Of a stretch of 8,346 nt of DNA, positions 1 to 6,543 are shown one piece after another; within the stretch, counting starts at the first letter, position 1; each line of letters begins with the position of its first letter. The stretch comes from JBBIRT01 sp037441725 (lineage in GTDB: Bacteria > Desulfobacterota > BSN033 > UBA1163), in assembly GCA_037441725.1 (NCBI GenBank), contig JBBIRT010000136.1, forward strand, positions 1-8,346, read 5' to 3'. The notes under the pieces were generated by a model, which saw only the letters and a program-made list of their open reading frames with translations, did not search any database and was not told the origin of the DNA. Position numbers and translations under genes: made by a program.

Positions 1-886
1 TCTGCAATCTTAGTGTCCTGACGCACCACTGTTTTAAGAAGATACTTCTCGTAGTGGGTCTCTAAGGCCTTTTTCGAGCGTTTACAAATTCGATGGGACT
101 CGTTATAACGGTTCAGAAAGATAAAAATATTTTCAAATACAAAAGAGAAATCCTCTTCAATCGTAGAAAGGGTTTCAAAGAGGATTTTAAGCCCGTGGTA
201 AGAAAGGAAATCGGCCAACACAGGGATGATGAGATCATTGGAGGCCAGAATGGCATTAAGGTTCAGAAGCCCAATGCTGGGAGAGGCATCCATGACAATC
301 AATTCATAATCTTTCTCTATTGAATGGAGAAGCCTTTTTAACCGAAACTCTCTTGAATTCATTGAAAAAAGTGAAAGTTCAACGGGTGAGAGGTTCAAAT
401 TGGAGGGAATGATATCCAGTGTAGGAAGGTCGGTCTTAACAATGATTTTTTCAATTTCTTCCTTTTCCACTAAGGCATGAAACAGAGTTTTGGTAAATTG
501 TTGATTATTGAGACCGAGGCATTGTGTCAAATGGCCTTGAGGATCAAGATCGATGAGAAGGGTTCGAACCCCCATTTGTGCCAAACGAAACCCATAGGAG
601 GCAGAAATCGTACTCTTCCCCGTTCCTCCCTTAAAGTTGAGGAAGAGTTGTTTGCGAATGGATTTCAGAGGGGAAGGAAGTCCCAAATAGGCTCGATATT
701 TTGGGACGTCCTCTGGTTTATAATATCGCTCTTGACGNNNNNNNNNNNNNNNNNNNNNCCTTGCGCCTCTTTCTCGAGAAGATCATGCCTCGAAATTCCA
801 AGAAGTTTAGAGAAGGCCATAGGAGAATAGACCACATCTCCGACGATACGAGCCTTCTGAATATTGGATTGGAACTGGGATAGCAT
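1..886 (-). CDS. ParA/Soj-family ATPase with N-terminal MerR-like HTH (partial, interrupted by assembly gap)
   Basis: Deviant-Walker ATPase of the ParA/MinD/Soj superfamily. These proteins dimerise on ATP, bind DNA non-specifically and position plasmids, chromosomes or protein cargo. Downstream of the gap I read the deviant Walker A KGGTGKST, Walker A' LLIDLDPQGHLTQ, Walker B LIVMDASPS followed by GLLNLNA, and a late segment TVVRQDTKIA typical of the Soj C-terminal third. The N-terminal 42 residues contain VYSPMAFSKLLGISRHDLLE, like a MerR-type helix-turn-helix. Residues RYYKPEDVPKYRAYLGLP just after the gap fit the rest of such a domain. The 21 Ns at 738-758 put the two halves in different frames. 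Gap size is unknown, so I treat this as an assembly artefact, not a frameshift. The gene runs off the left edge, lacking perhaps the last few dozen codons. The ATG at 886 lies 20 bases after the HEAT gene stop, with only a weak upstream Shine-Dalgarno. No parB is visible. Confidence 0.9.
738..758. other. Assembly gap of 21 Ns inside the parA-like gene
   Basis: A run of 21 undetermined bases. Reading frames on the two sides of the minus strand differ by one position when the gap is taken at face value. Both sides continue the same protein (MerR-like HTH, then ParA ATPase), so the true gap length is probably not 21. It falls between ...EKEAQ and RQERYYKPED, inside the expected HTH-to-wing region. 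Confidence 0.97.
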
Positions 887-906
887 GGATCTTTTGTTTT
901 TCTCTC

Positions 907-1632
907 TTAGTCTATCTGAAAATCCATTTTAGGCTTCGATGGAAGAGGGATGAGTTTTTCAAAATTTCTCCTCGCCCAATCTCGAATACCTGGATCAGGA
1001 TCAGAAATGGCCTCCAACAACCGTTCCTCACTCTCCTCTGGATAGAGGGTCGTTAGAGAAGTAAGAGCAGCTTTTCTCACCCTTGAATCCTGATCACGTG
1101 ACATCTCCATCAAGAAGGGTAAAGATCCTTCTATTGGTTTCCAACCTAGTAAGGTTGCAACCTTCCGCCTCACCCATGAAGATTCGTCACTTAAGAATTG
1201 AAGCAGGAGGTTCATATCAATCTGGTCCTGATATTGGAAGATCCCCCGTAAGGCTACGATTCTTACTTTGGGGTCCTTATCCTTGAGATATTTTTTTAAT
1301 AGAGAAGTCAAAAAAGGGCTATGAAATTTAATGAGAGAATGGAGGACTCGTGCCCTCACCTCTGGGTCTTTGTCAGATAAAATCTCCTGAAGAAGACCCA
1401 TCGGGATCTGGGGGTAAGTCTTTTCTAAATAATAAGTAATAGCCAGCAGTCTAATTTTTGAATCGGGGTGCTTTAAATCGGTTTTGGCGTGTTTTAAAAT
1501 AATCTCGGAGGAAAACCGATCCCTGAAACCTCTTTCAATTTCTTGATCACCATTGGAAGAAAAAGAGGGATCAATATCTGTTGCTTCTATATCCGGCGAC
1601 TTTAAATAAACCAATCGAAATCGATCTACCAC
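907..1632 (-). CDS. HEAT-repeat protein, middle gene of RHH-HEAT-ParA operon
   Basis: A soluble alpha-solenoid protein of about 241 aa; specific function not recognised. After a low-complexity N-terminal segment of about 45 residues there are five to six HEAT/PBS-lyase-like units of about 31 residues. Each has the helix-turn signature of a D-P/D-x-x-V/I-R core: HPDSKIRLLA, DKDPEVRARVL, DKDPKVRIVAL, DESSWVRRKVA, DQDSRVRKAAL and DPDPGIRDWAR. Such solenoids are usually protein-interaction scaffolds. No signal peptide or membrane segment is seen. The frame is open to a GTG at 1650, but that codon has no ribosome-binding site. The GTG at 1632 has AGAGG nine bases upstream, so I prefer it; the longer form would be 247 aa. 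The gene lies between the RHH gene (stop at 1683) and the ParA gene (start at 886), so co-transcription is likely. The RHH and ParA neighbours suggest it works with them, but that is inference. Confidence 0.85.
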   Translation of the reverse strand: MVDRFRLVYLKSPDIEATDIDPSFSSNGDQEIERGFRDRFSSEIILKHAKTDLKHPDSKIRLLAITYYLEKTYPQIPMGLLQEILSDKDPEVRARVLHSLIKFHSPFLTSLLKKYLKDKDPKVRIVALRGIFQYQDQIDMNLLLQFLSDESSWVRRKVATLLGWKPIEGSLPFLMEMSRDQDSRVRKAALTSLTTLYPEESEERLLEAISDPDPGIRDWARRNFEKLIPLPSKPKMDFQID

Positions 1633-1682
1633 CTGATCTTCCCTCTCCACTCGTTAAAGCTTTAAATGACTACCCCTTAAAA

Positions 1683-1850
1683 CTATTTGAATTCAAAACG
1701 CAACTGATCTGAGTACTTCTCCAAAAGCATATCCAAAGCCTCTCTCACATAAACCGATTGAGGTACTTTGGTCTTTTCGGATAGTCGTTTTAAAGCCTCC
1801 AATTGTTCATCTTTGATATAGATGGTCCTCGCTACCTTTTTCTGTGCCAA
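1683..1850 (-). CDS. Small ribbon-helix-helix DNA-binding protein (55 aa)
   Basis: Small gene starting with TTG, preceded five bases upstream by a perfect GGAGG at 1856-1860. The protein has the CopG/Arc-type RHH layout: a basic N-terminal strand (KKVARTIYI, residues 4-12), helix A (about 15-28) and helix B (about 31-48, SVYVREALDMLLEKY). Such proteins bind DNA as dimers through the paired N-terminal strands. They serve as antitoxins, autorepressors, or centromere-binding partners of ParA proteins (ParG, Omega). No toxin gene follows; the next genes encode a HEAT protein and a ParA. It is the first gene after a strong promoter. I infer that it may repress its own operon and/or act as the DNA-binding partner of the ParA. 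The stop TAG is 50 bases before the preferred HEAT start. The fold assignment is firm; the role is not. Confidence 0.88.
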   Translation of the reverse strand: MAQKKVARTIYIKDEQLEALKRLSEKTKVPQSVYVREALDMLLEKYSDQLRFEFK

Positions 1851-1876
1851 AAATTCCTCCTATATTTAAAATATAT

Positions 1877-1894
1877 TATAATATAATATAATAT
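1877..1894. repeat. Period-5 TATAA direct repeat over the promoter
   Basis: Three tandem TATAA units plus TAT, exactly periodic over 18 bases on the plus strand. They cover the -10 element and part of the spacer of the minus-strand promoter. This could be an operator or centromere-like site for the adjacent RHH protein, or only AT-rich low complexity. The sequence alone cannot separate these. Confidence 0.5.
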
Positions 1895-1908
1895 GTATAT
1901 GTTGTCAA
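1880..1908 (-). promoter_or_regulatory. Sigma70-type promoter for the RHH-HEAT-ParA operon
   Basis: On the minus strand a perfect -35 TTGACA (1903-1908) is followed by a 17-base spacer and a -10 TATATT (1880-1885). Transcription would start near 1873, giving a leader of about 20 bases that ends in the GGAGG of the RHH gene. The promoter overlaps a period-5 AT repeat, so repeat-bound protein could occlude the -10. Confidence 0.75.
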
Positions 1909-1995
1909 TATCAAAATAAAATTTATAATCCTCTATTGAATCGGAATAATTTGTTGATTTAACAAAAATAATTATTTATATTTTAATATGTTAGA

Positions 1996-2008
1996 AGATA
2001 TTCCTGCC
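1996..2008 (+). repeat. Copy of 13-base repeat core AGATATTCCTGCC
   Basis: The plus strand reads AGATATTCCTGCC here. The identical 13 bases occur on the minus strand at 8120-8132, inside the left inverted repeat of the element at the right end of the window. A looser relative (ACATCCCTGCC) occurs at 8246-8256. The bases after this copy (CACTCCGAGG) loosely resemble those after the right-hand copy. It may be a relic of the same dispersed intergenic repeat. Confidence 0.4.
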
Positions 2009-2071
2009 CACTCCGAGGACAAAACCTCTAAAGTTGATTAATCTTTCACCCATTTGATGAAATAGGAGGTA

Positions 2072-2116
2072 TTGACCATAAATCACTCAAATTAGGTTAT
2101 AATAATACCTAAGGAG
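2072..2116 (+). promoter_or_regulatory. Putative promoter and ribosome-binding site of the DUF4301 gene
   Basis: A perfect -10 TATAAT lies at 2098-2103. The best -35, TTGACC at 2072-2077, is 20 bases away, longer than optimal, so the promoter may be weak or activator-dependent. AAGGAG at 2111-2116 is a good Shine-Dalgarno ten bases before the ATG at 2127. The mRNA leader would be under 20 bases. Confidence 0.4.
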
Positions 2117-2126
2117 TATAGAAAAA

Positions 2127-3662
2127 ATGACCATCTCAGTAAATCACCTTTTTTCTGATGATGATATAAGATTCTTCAAAGCAAGAGGGATTGGACTTCA
2201 AGAAGTCGTTAAACAGATTAAAATCTTTCGCCAAGGGATAAAACCAATTCGATTAAACAGACCTGCTCGAATTGGGGACGGAATAGTTCAAATCCTTCCA
2301 GAGCATGCTGGATCATTAGTCGCTCTTCATGATCAAGCCGCAGAGAGAGGTCGGATGATTAAATTTGTGCCTGCATCAGGGGCGGCAAGCCGAATGTTTA
2401 AAGACTGGTATGATTGGTATCAACAAAGAAGATTTAATTCAACTAAAGATGCCTCTCAATTTCTCAAAGATATTGTCAAATTTGCCTTCTACGAAGATTT
2501 AAAAGCCATGATGAACTCCCAGGGAAATGACATCGATCAGCTAATACGAAAAGGTAAGGGTATAGATATCTTAGAATATGTTTTGACTCCAAAAGGGCTG
2601 AACTATGCTTGCCTCCCAAAAGGTTTTGTTAAATTCCATCATTATCCAGGAAGATCCCGAACAGCCATTGAAGAGCATCTTGTTGAGGCAGCTTATTATG
2701 TTCGGGATGGCCAAAAGGTTTGCAGGATCTATTTTTCAATCTCTGAAGAACATGAATCCCTTTGGAGGAGCTTCCTCTCAAAAATAAAAAATGATTATGA
2801 AACCCTCTTAGATGTTAAATATGAAATTGATTTGACGATCCAATCTCCTTCAACAGATACCTTGGCCGTAGACATGGAGAATAAACCCTTTCGTGATAGG
2901 AACGGTAAAATAGTTTTTCGACCCGGAGGTCATGGAGCGCTTCTTAAAAATCTTAATACCATCAATGGGGATATCATCTTCATAAAGAACATCGATAATG
3001 TGACTGCAGATCATTTGATAGATATCACCATCCTGTATAAGAAAATTCTTGGAGGAGCTCTCGTTCAACTACAAGATGAATCCTTTAATTATTTAAGACG
3101 CATCGCAAGGGACGAATTGGATAACGAAAAAATGCTGGAGGTAATCCGTTTTTGTCAGGATAAGCTTTTTCTTTTCTTTCCTAATACCTTCTGGAAGAGT
3201 TCTTTTCTGGGGAAGAAAGAGTATCTTTTCCAAATTTTAAACAGACCTCTACGGATCTGTGGAATGGTTAAGAATGAAGGGGAACCTGGAGGAGGCCCAT
3301 TCTGGGTAGAGAGAGATGGGATCCAATCCCTTCAGATCATTGAAGAGAACCAAATAGACATCACCTCCAAAGAACAAAGAGAGATCTGGAATTCATCCAC
3401 ACACTTTAATCCTGTTGACTTAGTCTGTGGGATCAGAAATTTTAAGGGAGAAAAATTTGATCTCAATTCCTATGTGGACATGGAGGCTGCATTGATCTCT
3501 AAAAAATCTCATGAGGGCCGTGAGCTCAAGGCATTGGAATTACCAGGATTATGGAACGGATCCATGGCCTTCTGGAATACCGTTTTTGTGGAAGTCCCTA
3601 TTGAAACGTTCAATCCGGTCAAGACCATTCATGATCTCCTTCGAAAGTCACACCAATTCTAA
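2127..3662 (+). CDS. DUF4301 family protein, nucleotidyltransferase-like
   Basis: Full-length (511 aa) member of the DUF4301 family, recognised from KFVPASGAASRMFK (residues 79-92), KFHHYPGRSRTAIEEHL (from 169), FRPGGHGALL (264-273), FIKNIDNV (285-292) and KNEGEPGGGPFWV (382-394). The family has no assigned function that I know of, and I recall it chiefly from Bacteroidetes. Three motifs resemble UDP-sugar pyrophosphorylases: an N-terminal glycine/alanine loop ending in SRM, a PGGHG segment, and an N-I-D-N motif followed by an acidic residue (D296). I infer a GT-A-like nucleotidyltransferase fold acting on a sugar phosphate; the substrate is unknown. No signal peptide or membrane segment is seen. 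The ATG has AAGGAG ten bases upstream. The gene is alone on this strand, divergent from the RHH operon, and ends 11 bases before the 3' end of a convergent tRNA-Ala. Family call strong; activity speculative. Confidence 0.9.
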   Translation: MTISVNHLFSDDDIRFFKARGIGLQEVVKQIKIFRQGIKPIRLNRPARIGDGIVQILPEHAGSLVALHDQAAERGRMIKFVPASGAASRMFKDWYDWYQQRRFNSTKDASQFLKDIVKFAFYEDLKAMMNSQGNDIDQLIRKGKGIDILEYVLTPKGLNYACLPKGFVKFHHYPGRSRTAIEEHLVEAAYYVRDGQKVCRIYFSISEEHESLWRSFLSKIKNDYETLLDVKYEIDLTIQSPSTDTLAVDMENKPFRDRNGKIVFRPGGHGALLKNLNTINGDIIFIKNIDNVTADHLIDITILYKKILGGALVQLQDESFNYLRRIARDELDNEKMLEVIRFCQDKLFLFFPNTFWKSSFLGKKEYLFQILNRPLRICGMVKNEGEPGGGPFWVERDGIQSLQIIEENQIDITSKEQREIWNSSTHFNPVDLVCGIRNFKGEKFDLNSYVDMEAALISKKSHEGRELKALELPGLWNGSMAFWNTVFVEVPIETFNPVKTIHDLLRKSHQF

Positions 3663-3673
3663 AGTAAATGGTC

Positions 3674-3749
3674 TGGTGGAGCAGAGGGGATTTGAACCCC
3701 CGACCTCCAGAGTGCGATTCTGGCGCTCTCCCAGCTGAGCTACTGCCCC
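3674..3749 (-). tRNA. tRNA-Ala, anticodon CGC, CCA encoded
   Basis: Complete 76-base cloverleaf on the minus strand. The acceptor stem is GGGGCAG paired with CTGCTCC and includes the G3:U70 wobble pair that identifies tRNA-Ala. The D arm is GCTC/GAGC. The anticodon stem CCAGA/TCTGG encloses loop ATCGCAC, so the anticodon is CGC (codon GCG). The T arm is GGGGG-TTCAAAT-CCCCT with a terminal G:U. The discriminator is A and CCA is encoded. No convincing own promoter or terminator is seen. It lies 98 bases downstream of the response regulator gene on the same strand and could be read through from that cluster. Confidence 0.97.
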
Positions 3750-3847
3750 TTAATAAATACTTAAGCACACTGAACAGGATCAGAGATAAAAAGGGATTGC
3801 TCCTAAATCGAACAGATTATAGGCATCCTAAGCAAGCCCCCTCCCCC
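3750..3847. other. Short spacer between response regulator gene and tRNA-Ala
   Basis: 98 bases without a gene. On the minus strand a purine-rich G tract follows the response regulator stop, and a TATAAT-like hexamer sits about 70 bases before the tRNA. No matching -35 and no stem-loop with a T run are seen, so neither a terminator nor a tRNA promoter is called. Confidence 0.4.
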
Positions 3848-4198
3848 TCATTCTAAAAGTTTTCGAATAGTGGTTTTAAATTGAGTCAGATCTGCAGACT
3901 TAACGATATATGCATCTGAGGCCCAGGTTGTAAAATCCTGTTTAAATTCTCCATAGGCTGAGCAGAGGATGATTGGAAGTTTCCTTTCTCTCTCTCGGAT
4001 TCGTTTTAAAGCTTCAATGCCATCCATCCCAGGCATTTTAATATCGAGAGAGATGAGATCAGGTTTAAAAAGGGAGAGCTTTTCAAGGGCTTCCTCACCA
4101 TTTTGGGCACACTCCACAATATACCCTTCCTCCTCTAATTCTTCTTTATAAAGGAAACGAATACTCTCTTCATCATCTACAATTAAAATCTTTTTCAT
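3848..4198 (-). CDS. Single-domain response regulator (CheY/Spo0F-like receiver)
   Basis: A 116-aa stand-alone receiver domain with no output domain. Conserved residues are visible: acidic pair D8/D9, phosphoacceptor D52 in LISLDIKMPGMDG, S80 at the Thr/Ser switch position, and K100 in YIVKSADL. Such proteins relay phosphate from a kinase to a phosphotransfer protein or bind a target directly. It starts 11 bases after the stop of the upstream histidine kinase. Its Shine-Dalgarno AGGAG overlaps the kinase TAG stop, so translation is probably coupled and the kinase is the likely partner. Without an output domain the final target is not visible in this window. Confidence 0.95.
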   Translation of the reverse strand: MKKILIVDDEESIRFLYKEELEEEGYIVECAQNGEEALEKLSLFKPDLISLDIKMPGMDGIEALKRIRERERKLPIILCSAYGEFKQDFTTWASDAYIVKSADLTQFKTTIRKLLE

Positions 4199-4209
4199 CG
4201 GTCTGACTC

Positions 4210-6537
4210 CTAAAAACCCTCATCAGGCACAGGAAGAGTGACGATAAATTTGGCCCCTTTACCAGGATAATTATCTACCTCAATCCTACCCTGATGGGAG
4301 GTAATAATCCTATGGACAATAGGTAAACCCAATCCTAATCTGGAATCACGGGTGGAGAAAAAGGGGTTGAAAATATGATGAATCTCCGCAGGGTTGATTC
4401 CTCTGCCTGTATCTTCGATCTCCACTCTCATGTATTGGGAGCCGTTTTTAGAATGAGGATAGACCCGCACACAAAGCATCCCCTTCCCTTCCATCGCCTG
4501 ATAGGCATTTTGGATCAAATGATAAAAGGCCTGTTTTAACTGATGGGCATTTCCCCTCACCTTATAGCTATTCTCCGAATACTCTTTGATGAGCTCGATC
4601 CCTCCAAACAACCTTTGTCCTTTAACCCATGATAGATTTTCATCTAAAATCTCTCGTAGGTCTAATTCCTTAAAGATGAAGGCCTCATCATGAGTATAAG
4701 TCAGGAGATCATCAAGAATCTTTTCGAGGCGGCTGACTTCTTTAATGATCGTTTGAGAATATTTCTTTTCCTGAGATCCCTCAGGGAGGGTCCTATCAAG
4801 ACGCCGGGTGAAACCCCCAATGGAGGTGAGGGGGTTCTTGATCTCATGAGCAATGGTGGCAGACATCTCACCTAAGGCAGCCATCTTCTCAAGATGAATG
4901 GAAAAATTCTGAGTCTCTTTCAATTCTTGATGAACCTCTTCCAGGTTTCGATAGAGGATAGCATTTTCAATGGCTAACCCTGCCTGGTTGGTAAACATGT
5001 ACAGGAAGTGAAGATCCTCCTCTGTAATAGGATGTTGATTATATAAATTATCTACCAGAATTACTCCAATAACTTTTCTTTTACCCCTGAGAGGAACGGT
5101 AGCGAAAGAATGAACTTTTGGATCATGGCTGAGGCGTTTACTCACAGAGCAGCCTACTTCAGAAACTAACCGACAGCCACTCTCACATGGGGTTGGAATC
5201 CAGCCCTCCTCAGACAAAGGGAACCGAATATTGAAGGGTTTTCCCTCAAGAACGGTTCGAGAGAGAATACACTGCTCCTGATCCAAAGGGACTTGAATCT
5301 CCTTTACCAATGAGTTTAAGAGGGAATCATTTTGAGGAGAGAGATTCACAATTAATTCTGAAAGGGGTTCTTTCCTCTGTGAGAGGGAGGCCCATATCTC
5401 TGCTGCCTCTTCAATACTATTGGGCCCAACGGCCATCGCTCCTTGCAGGAGATGATCCTTTTCATTAACCAAAAAGAGCATGGCACGATTGAATTTCAAC
5501 CCTTCCCCAATAGTGATTGCCGTCAACGTGAGGTGAAGAATGCGATCGAGATTCACTGTAGTGAGAAGGGCCTTATTGAGTTCCCACAGGGTGGATAGCT
5601 CTTTTACCCTTTTCTCATGTTTCGAAGCAAGTTCCGAGATTTCATAATGAATCAGAGCATTTTCAACGGCAAAGGAGACCTGATTCACCATCATCATTAA
5701 TAAGTGGAGATCCCTCTCCCCAAACTTTGAAATGACAGAATCCTTATCGTAGAAGGTCAACGTTCCAAATGCTTTCCCCTTCGAAATAATGGGGGCGCAA
5801 AGAATAGAGAGAGAGGAGACTTCTTCACCGGAGTGATTGAATACCATCGGGGTCCGTGTGTACCAGACCCTTTTGGCAATCTTTTCATCAATGGGATTTT
5901 GATGATAATCTCCTATACTGCTTTTAACCCTCAACTCTCCAGTTCTTCTATCTTCAAGTCTCAGGACCCCTCCTTTGGCTTTCAGCATTTTTAAACCTGT
6001 TGAGAGGATTAATTCAAAAAGGGTTCCCAGCTGTAAGGTGGAGGGGACTGTTTTTCCAACTTCATATAAGGCAGTCAATTCGGAGATGGTCTCTTCAGAT
6101 CTTCGAAGAAGATCATCATTTCGAATCATGGCTCCCACAATTTCTCCGATGAGAAGAAAGAAATCTTTCTCCTCAGAAGAAAACTGATAGGGCTTTGAGA
6201 AACCCAAATAAAGAATCCCTCGAAAGGACATACCATCATTGATAGGAATACAGGCAAAGGTTGGTCTGAGGTACCCTTTTTCTTCAGGAAGGACACTCCC
6301 ATCATGAAAGGATATCTCCTCTTCTACCCATATCGGTGTTTTATCTAATGACAGGTGAGAAAAGAAACCGTCTGGAAGGATATCTTCTGCCCTTATTAGA
6401 AGACATTGATCCATTTGGAAGGTTTCAGAGAGGGAGCAAAGAATCTGGCTAATTTTATTCTCAAAAAGACTCGTGGAATTGGAAAGATGGAGAATAGATT
6501 CCAGAAGTTTGTAATAAAAATCGATTCCCTTAGACAT
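4210..6537 (-). CDS. Soluble sensor histidine kinase with three GAF domains
   Basis: A 775-aa cytoplasmic sensor kinase with no membrane segment or signal peptide. Domain order: GAF-like 1 (about 20-145), GAF 2 (about 155-297), a long GAF-like 3 (about 312-530), a short coiled linker, HisKA, then HATPase_c. The H-box is ATIAHEIKNPLTSIGGF with phospho-acceptor H564. The N-box holds N677 (HLIQNAYQAM), the G1 box is D709-TGRG, the F box is FNPFF (723-727), and the G2 box is LGLGL (734-738), with R733 where glycine is more usual. GAF 3 carries an insert with C451, C455 and C463 (PCESGC...GC) and C423, suggesting a metal, Fe-S or redox sensor; ligand unknown. The ATG lies 6 bases after the galT-like stop, and the response regulator gene follows 11 bases downstream, so all three are probably co-transcribed. 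Kinase call firm; signal unknown. Confidence 0.95.
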   Translation of the reverse strand: MSKGIDFYYKLLESILHLSNSTSLFENKISQILCSLSETFQMDQCLLIRAEDILPDGFFSHLSLDKTPIWVEEEISFHDGSVLPEEKGYLRPTFACIPINDGMSFRGILYLGFSKPYQFSSEEKDFFLLIGEIVGAMIRNDDLLRRSEETISELTALYEVGKTVPSTLQLGTLFELILSTGLKMLKAKGGVLRLEDRRTGELRVKSSIGDYHQNPIDEKIAKRVWYTRTPMVFNHSGEEVSSLSILCAPIISKGKAFGTLTFYDKDSVISKFGERDLHLLMMMVNQVSFAVENALIHYEISELASKHEKRVKELSTLWELNKALLTTVNLDRILHLTLTAITIGEGLKFNRAMLFLVNEKDHLLQGAMAVGPNSIEEAAEIWASLSQRKEPLSELIVNLSPQNDSLLNSLVKEIQVPLDQEQCILSRTVLEGKPFNIRFPLSEEGWIPTPCESGCRLVSEVGCSVSKRLSHDPKVHSFATVPLRGKRKVIGVILVDNLYNQHPITEEDLHFLYMFTNQAGLAIENAILYRNLEEVHQELKETQNFSIHLEKMAALGEMSATIAHEIKNPLTSIGGFTRRLDRTLPEGSQEKKYSQTIIKEVSRLEKILDDLLTYTHDEAFIFKELDLREILDENLSWVKGQRLFGGIELIKEYSENSYKVRGNAHQLKQAFYHLIQNAYQAMEGKGMLCVRVYPHSKNGSQYMRVEIEDTGRGINPAEIHHIFNPFFSTRDSRLGLGLPIVHRIITSHQGRIEVDNYPGKGAKFIVTLPVPDEGF

Positions 6538-6543
6538 GAGAAA

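Larger units (their letters stand above)
1851..2126. other. Divergent intergenic region
   Basis: About 276 very AT-rich bases between the divergent RHH and DUF4301 genes. They hold the minus-strand operon promoter with its TATAA array, the short stretch near 1996-2008 resembling the inverted-repeat end found at the right of the window, and the start signals of the DUF4301 gene. I see no further ORF or RNA gene. Confidence 0.6.

Noticed and set aside
93..830. Plus-strand ORFs opposite the parA-like gene
   Set aside because: Antisense shadows of a gene with intact Walker motifs; no start signals or recognisable domains.
1683..1850. Antitoxin of a toxin-antitoxin pair
   Set aside because: An RHH protein could be an antitoxin, but the following gene encodes a 240-aa HEAT solenoid, not a small toxin such as RelE or MazF.
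1966..1977. Perfect palindrome AAATAATTATTT
   Set aside because: In sequence this AT-rich such palindromes are expected by chance, and it is not placed against a promoter element.
2850..3068. 72-aa minus-strand ORF inside the DUF4301 gene
   Set aside because: Antisense to the most conserved part of DUF4301; no independent support.
3674..3749. tRNA-Ala as an integration site for a mobile island
   Set aside because: No integrase, no repeat of the tRNA 3' end and no compositional break is visible nearby.
3511..3856. Two plus-strand ORFs reading through the tRNA region (translations containing RGFEPPTSR and SRGDLNPRPPE)
   Set aside because: These are the familiar spurious translations of the antisense of a tRNA gene; the tRNA-Ala on the minus strand explains the sequence.
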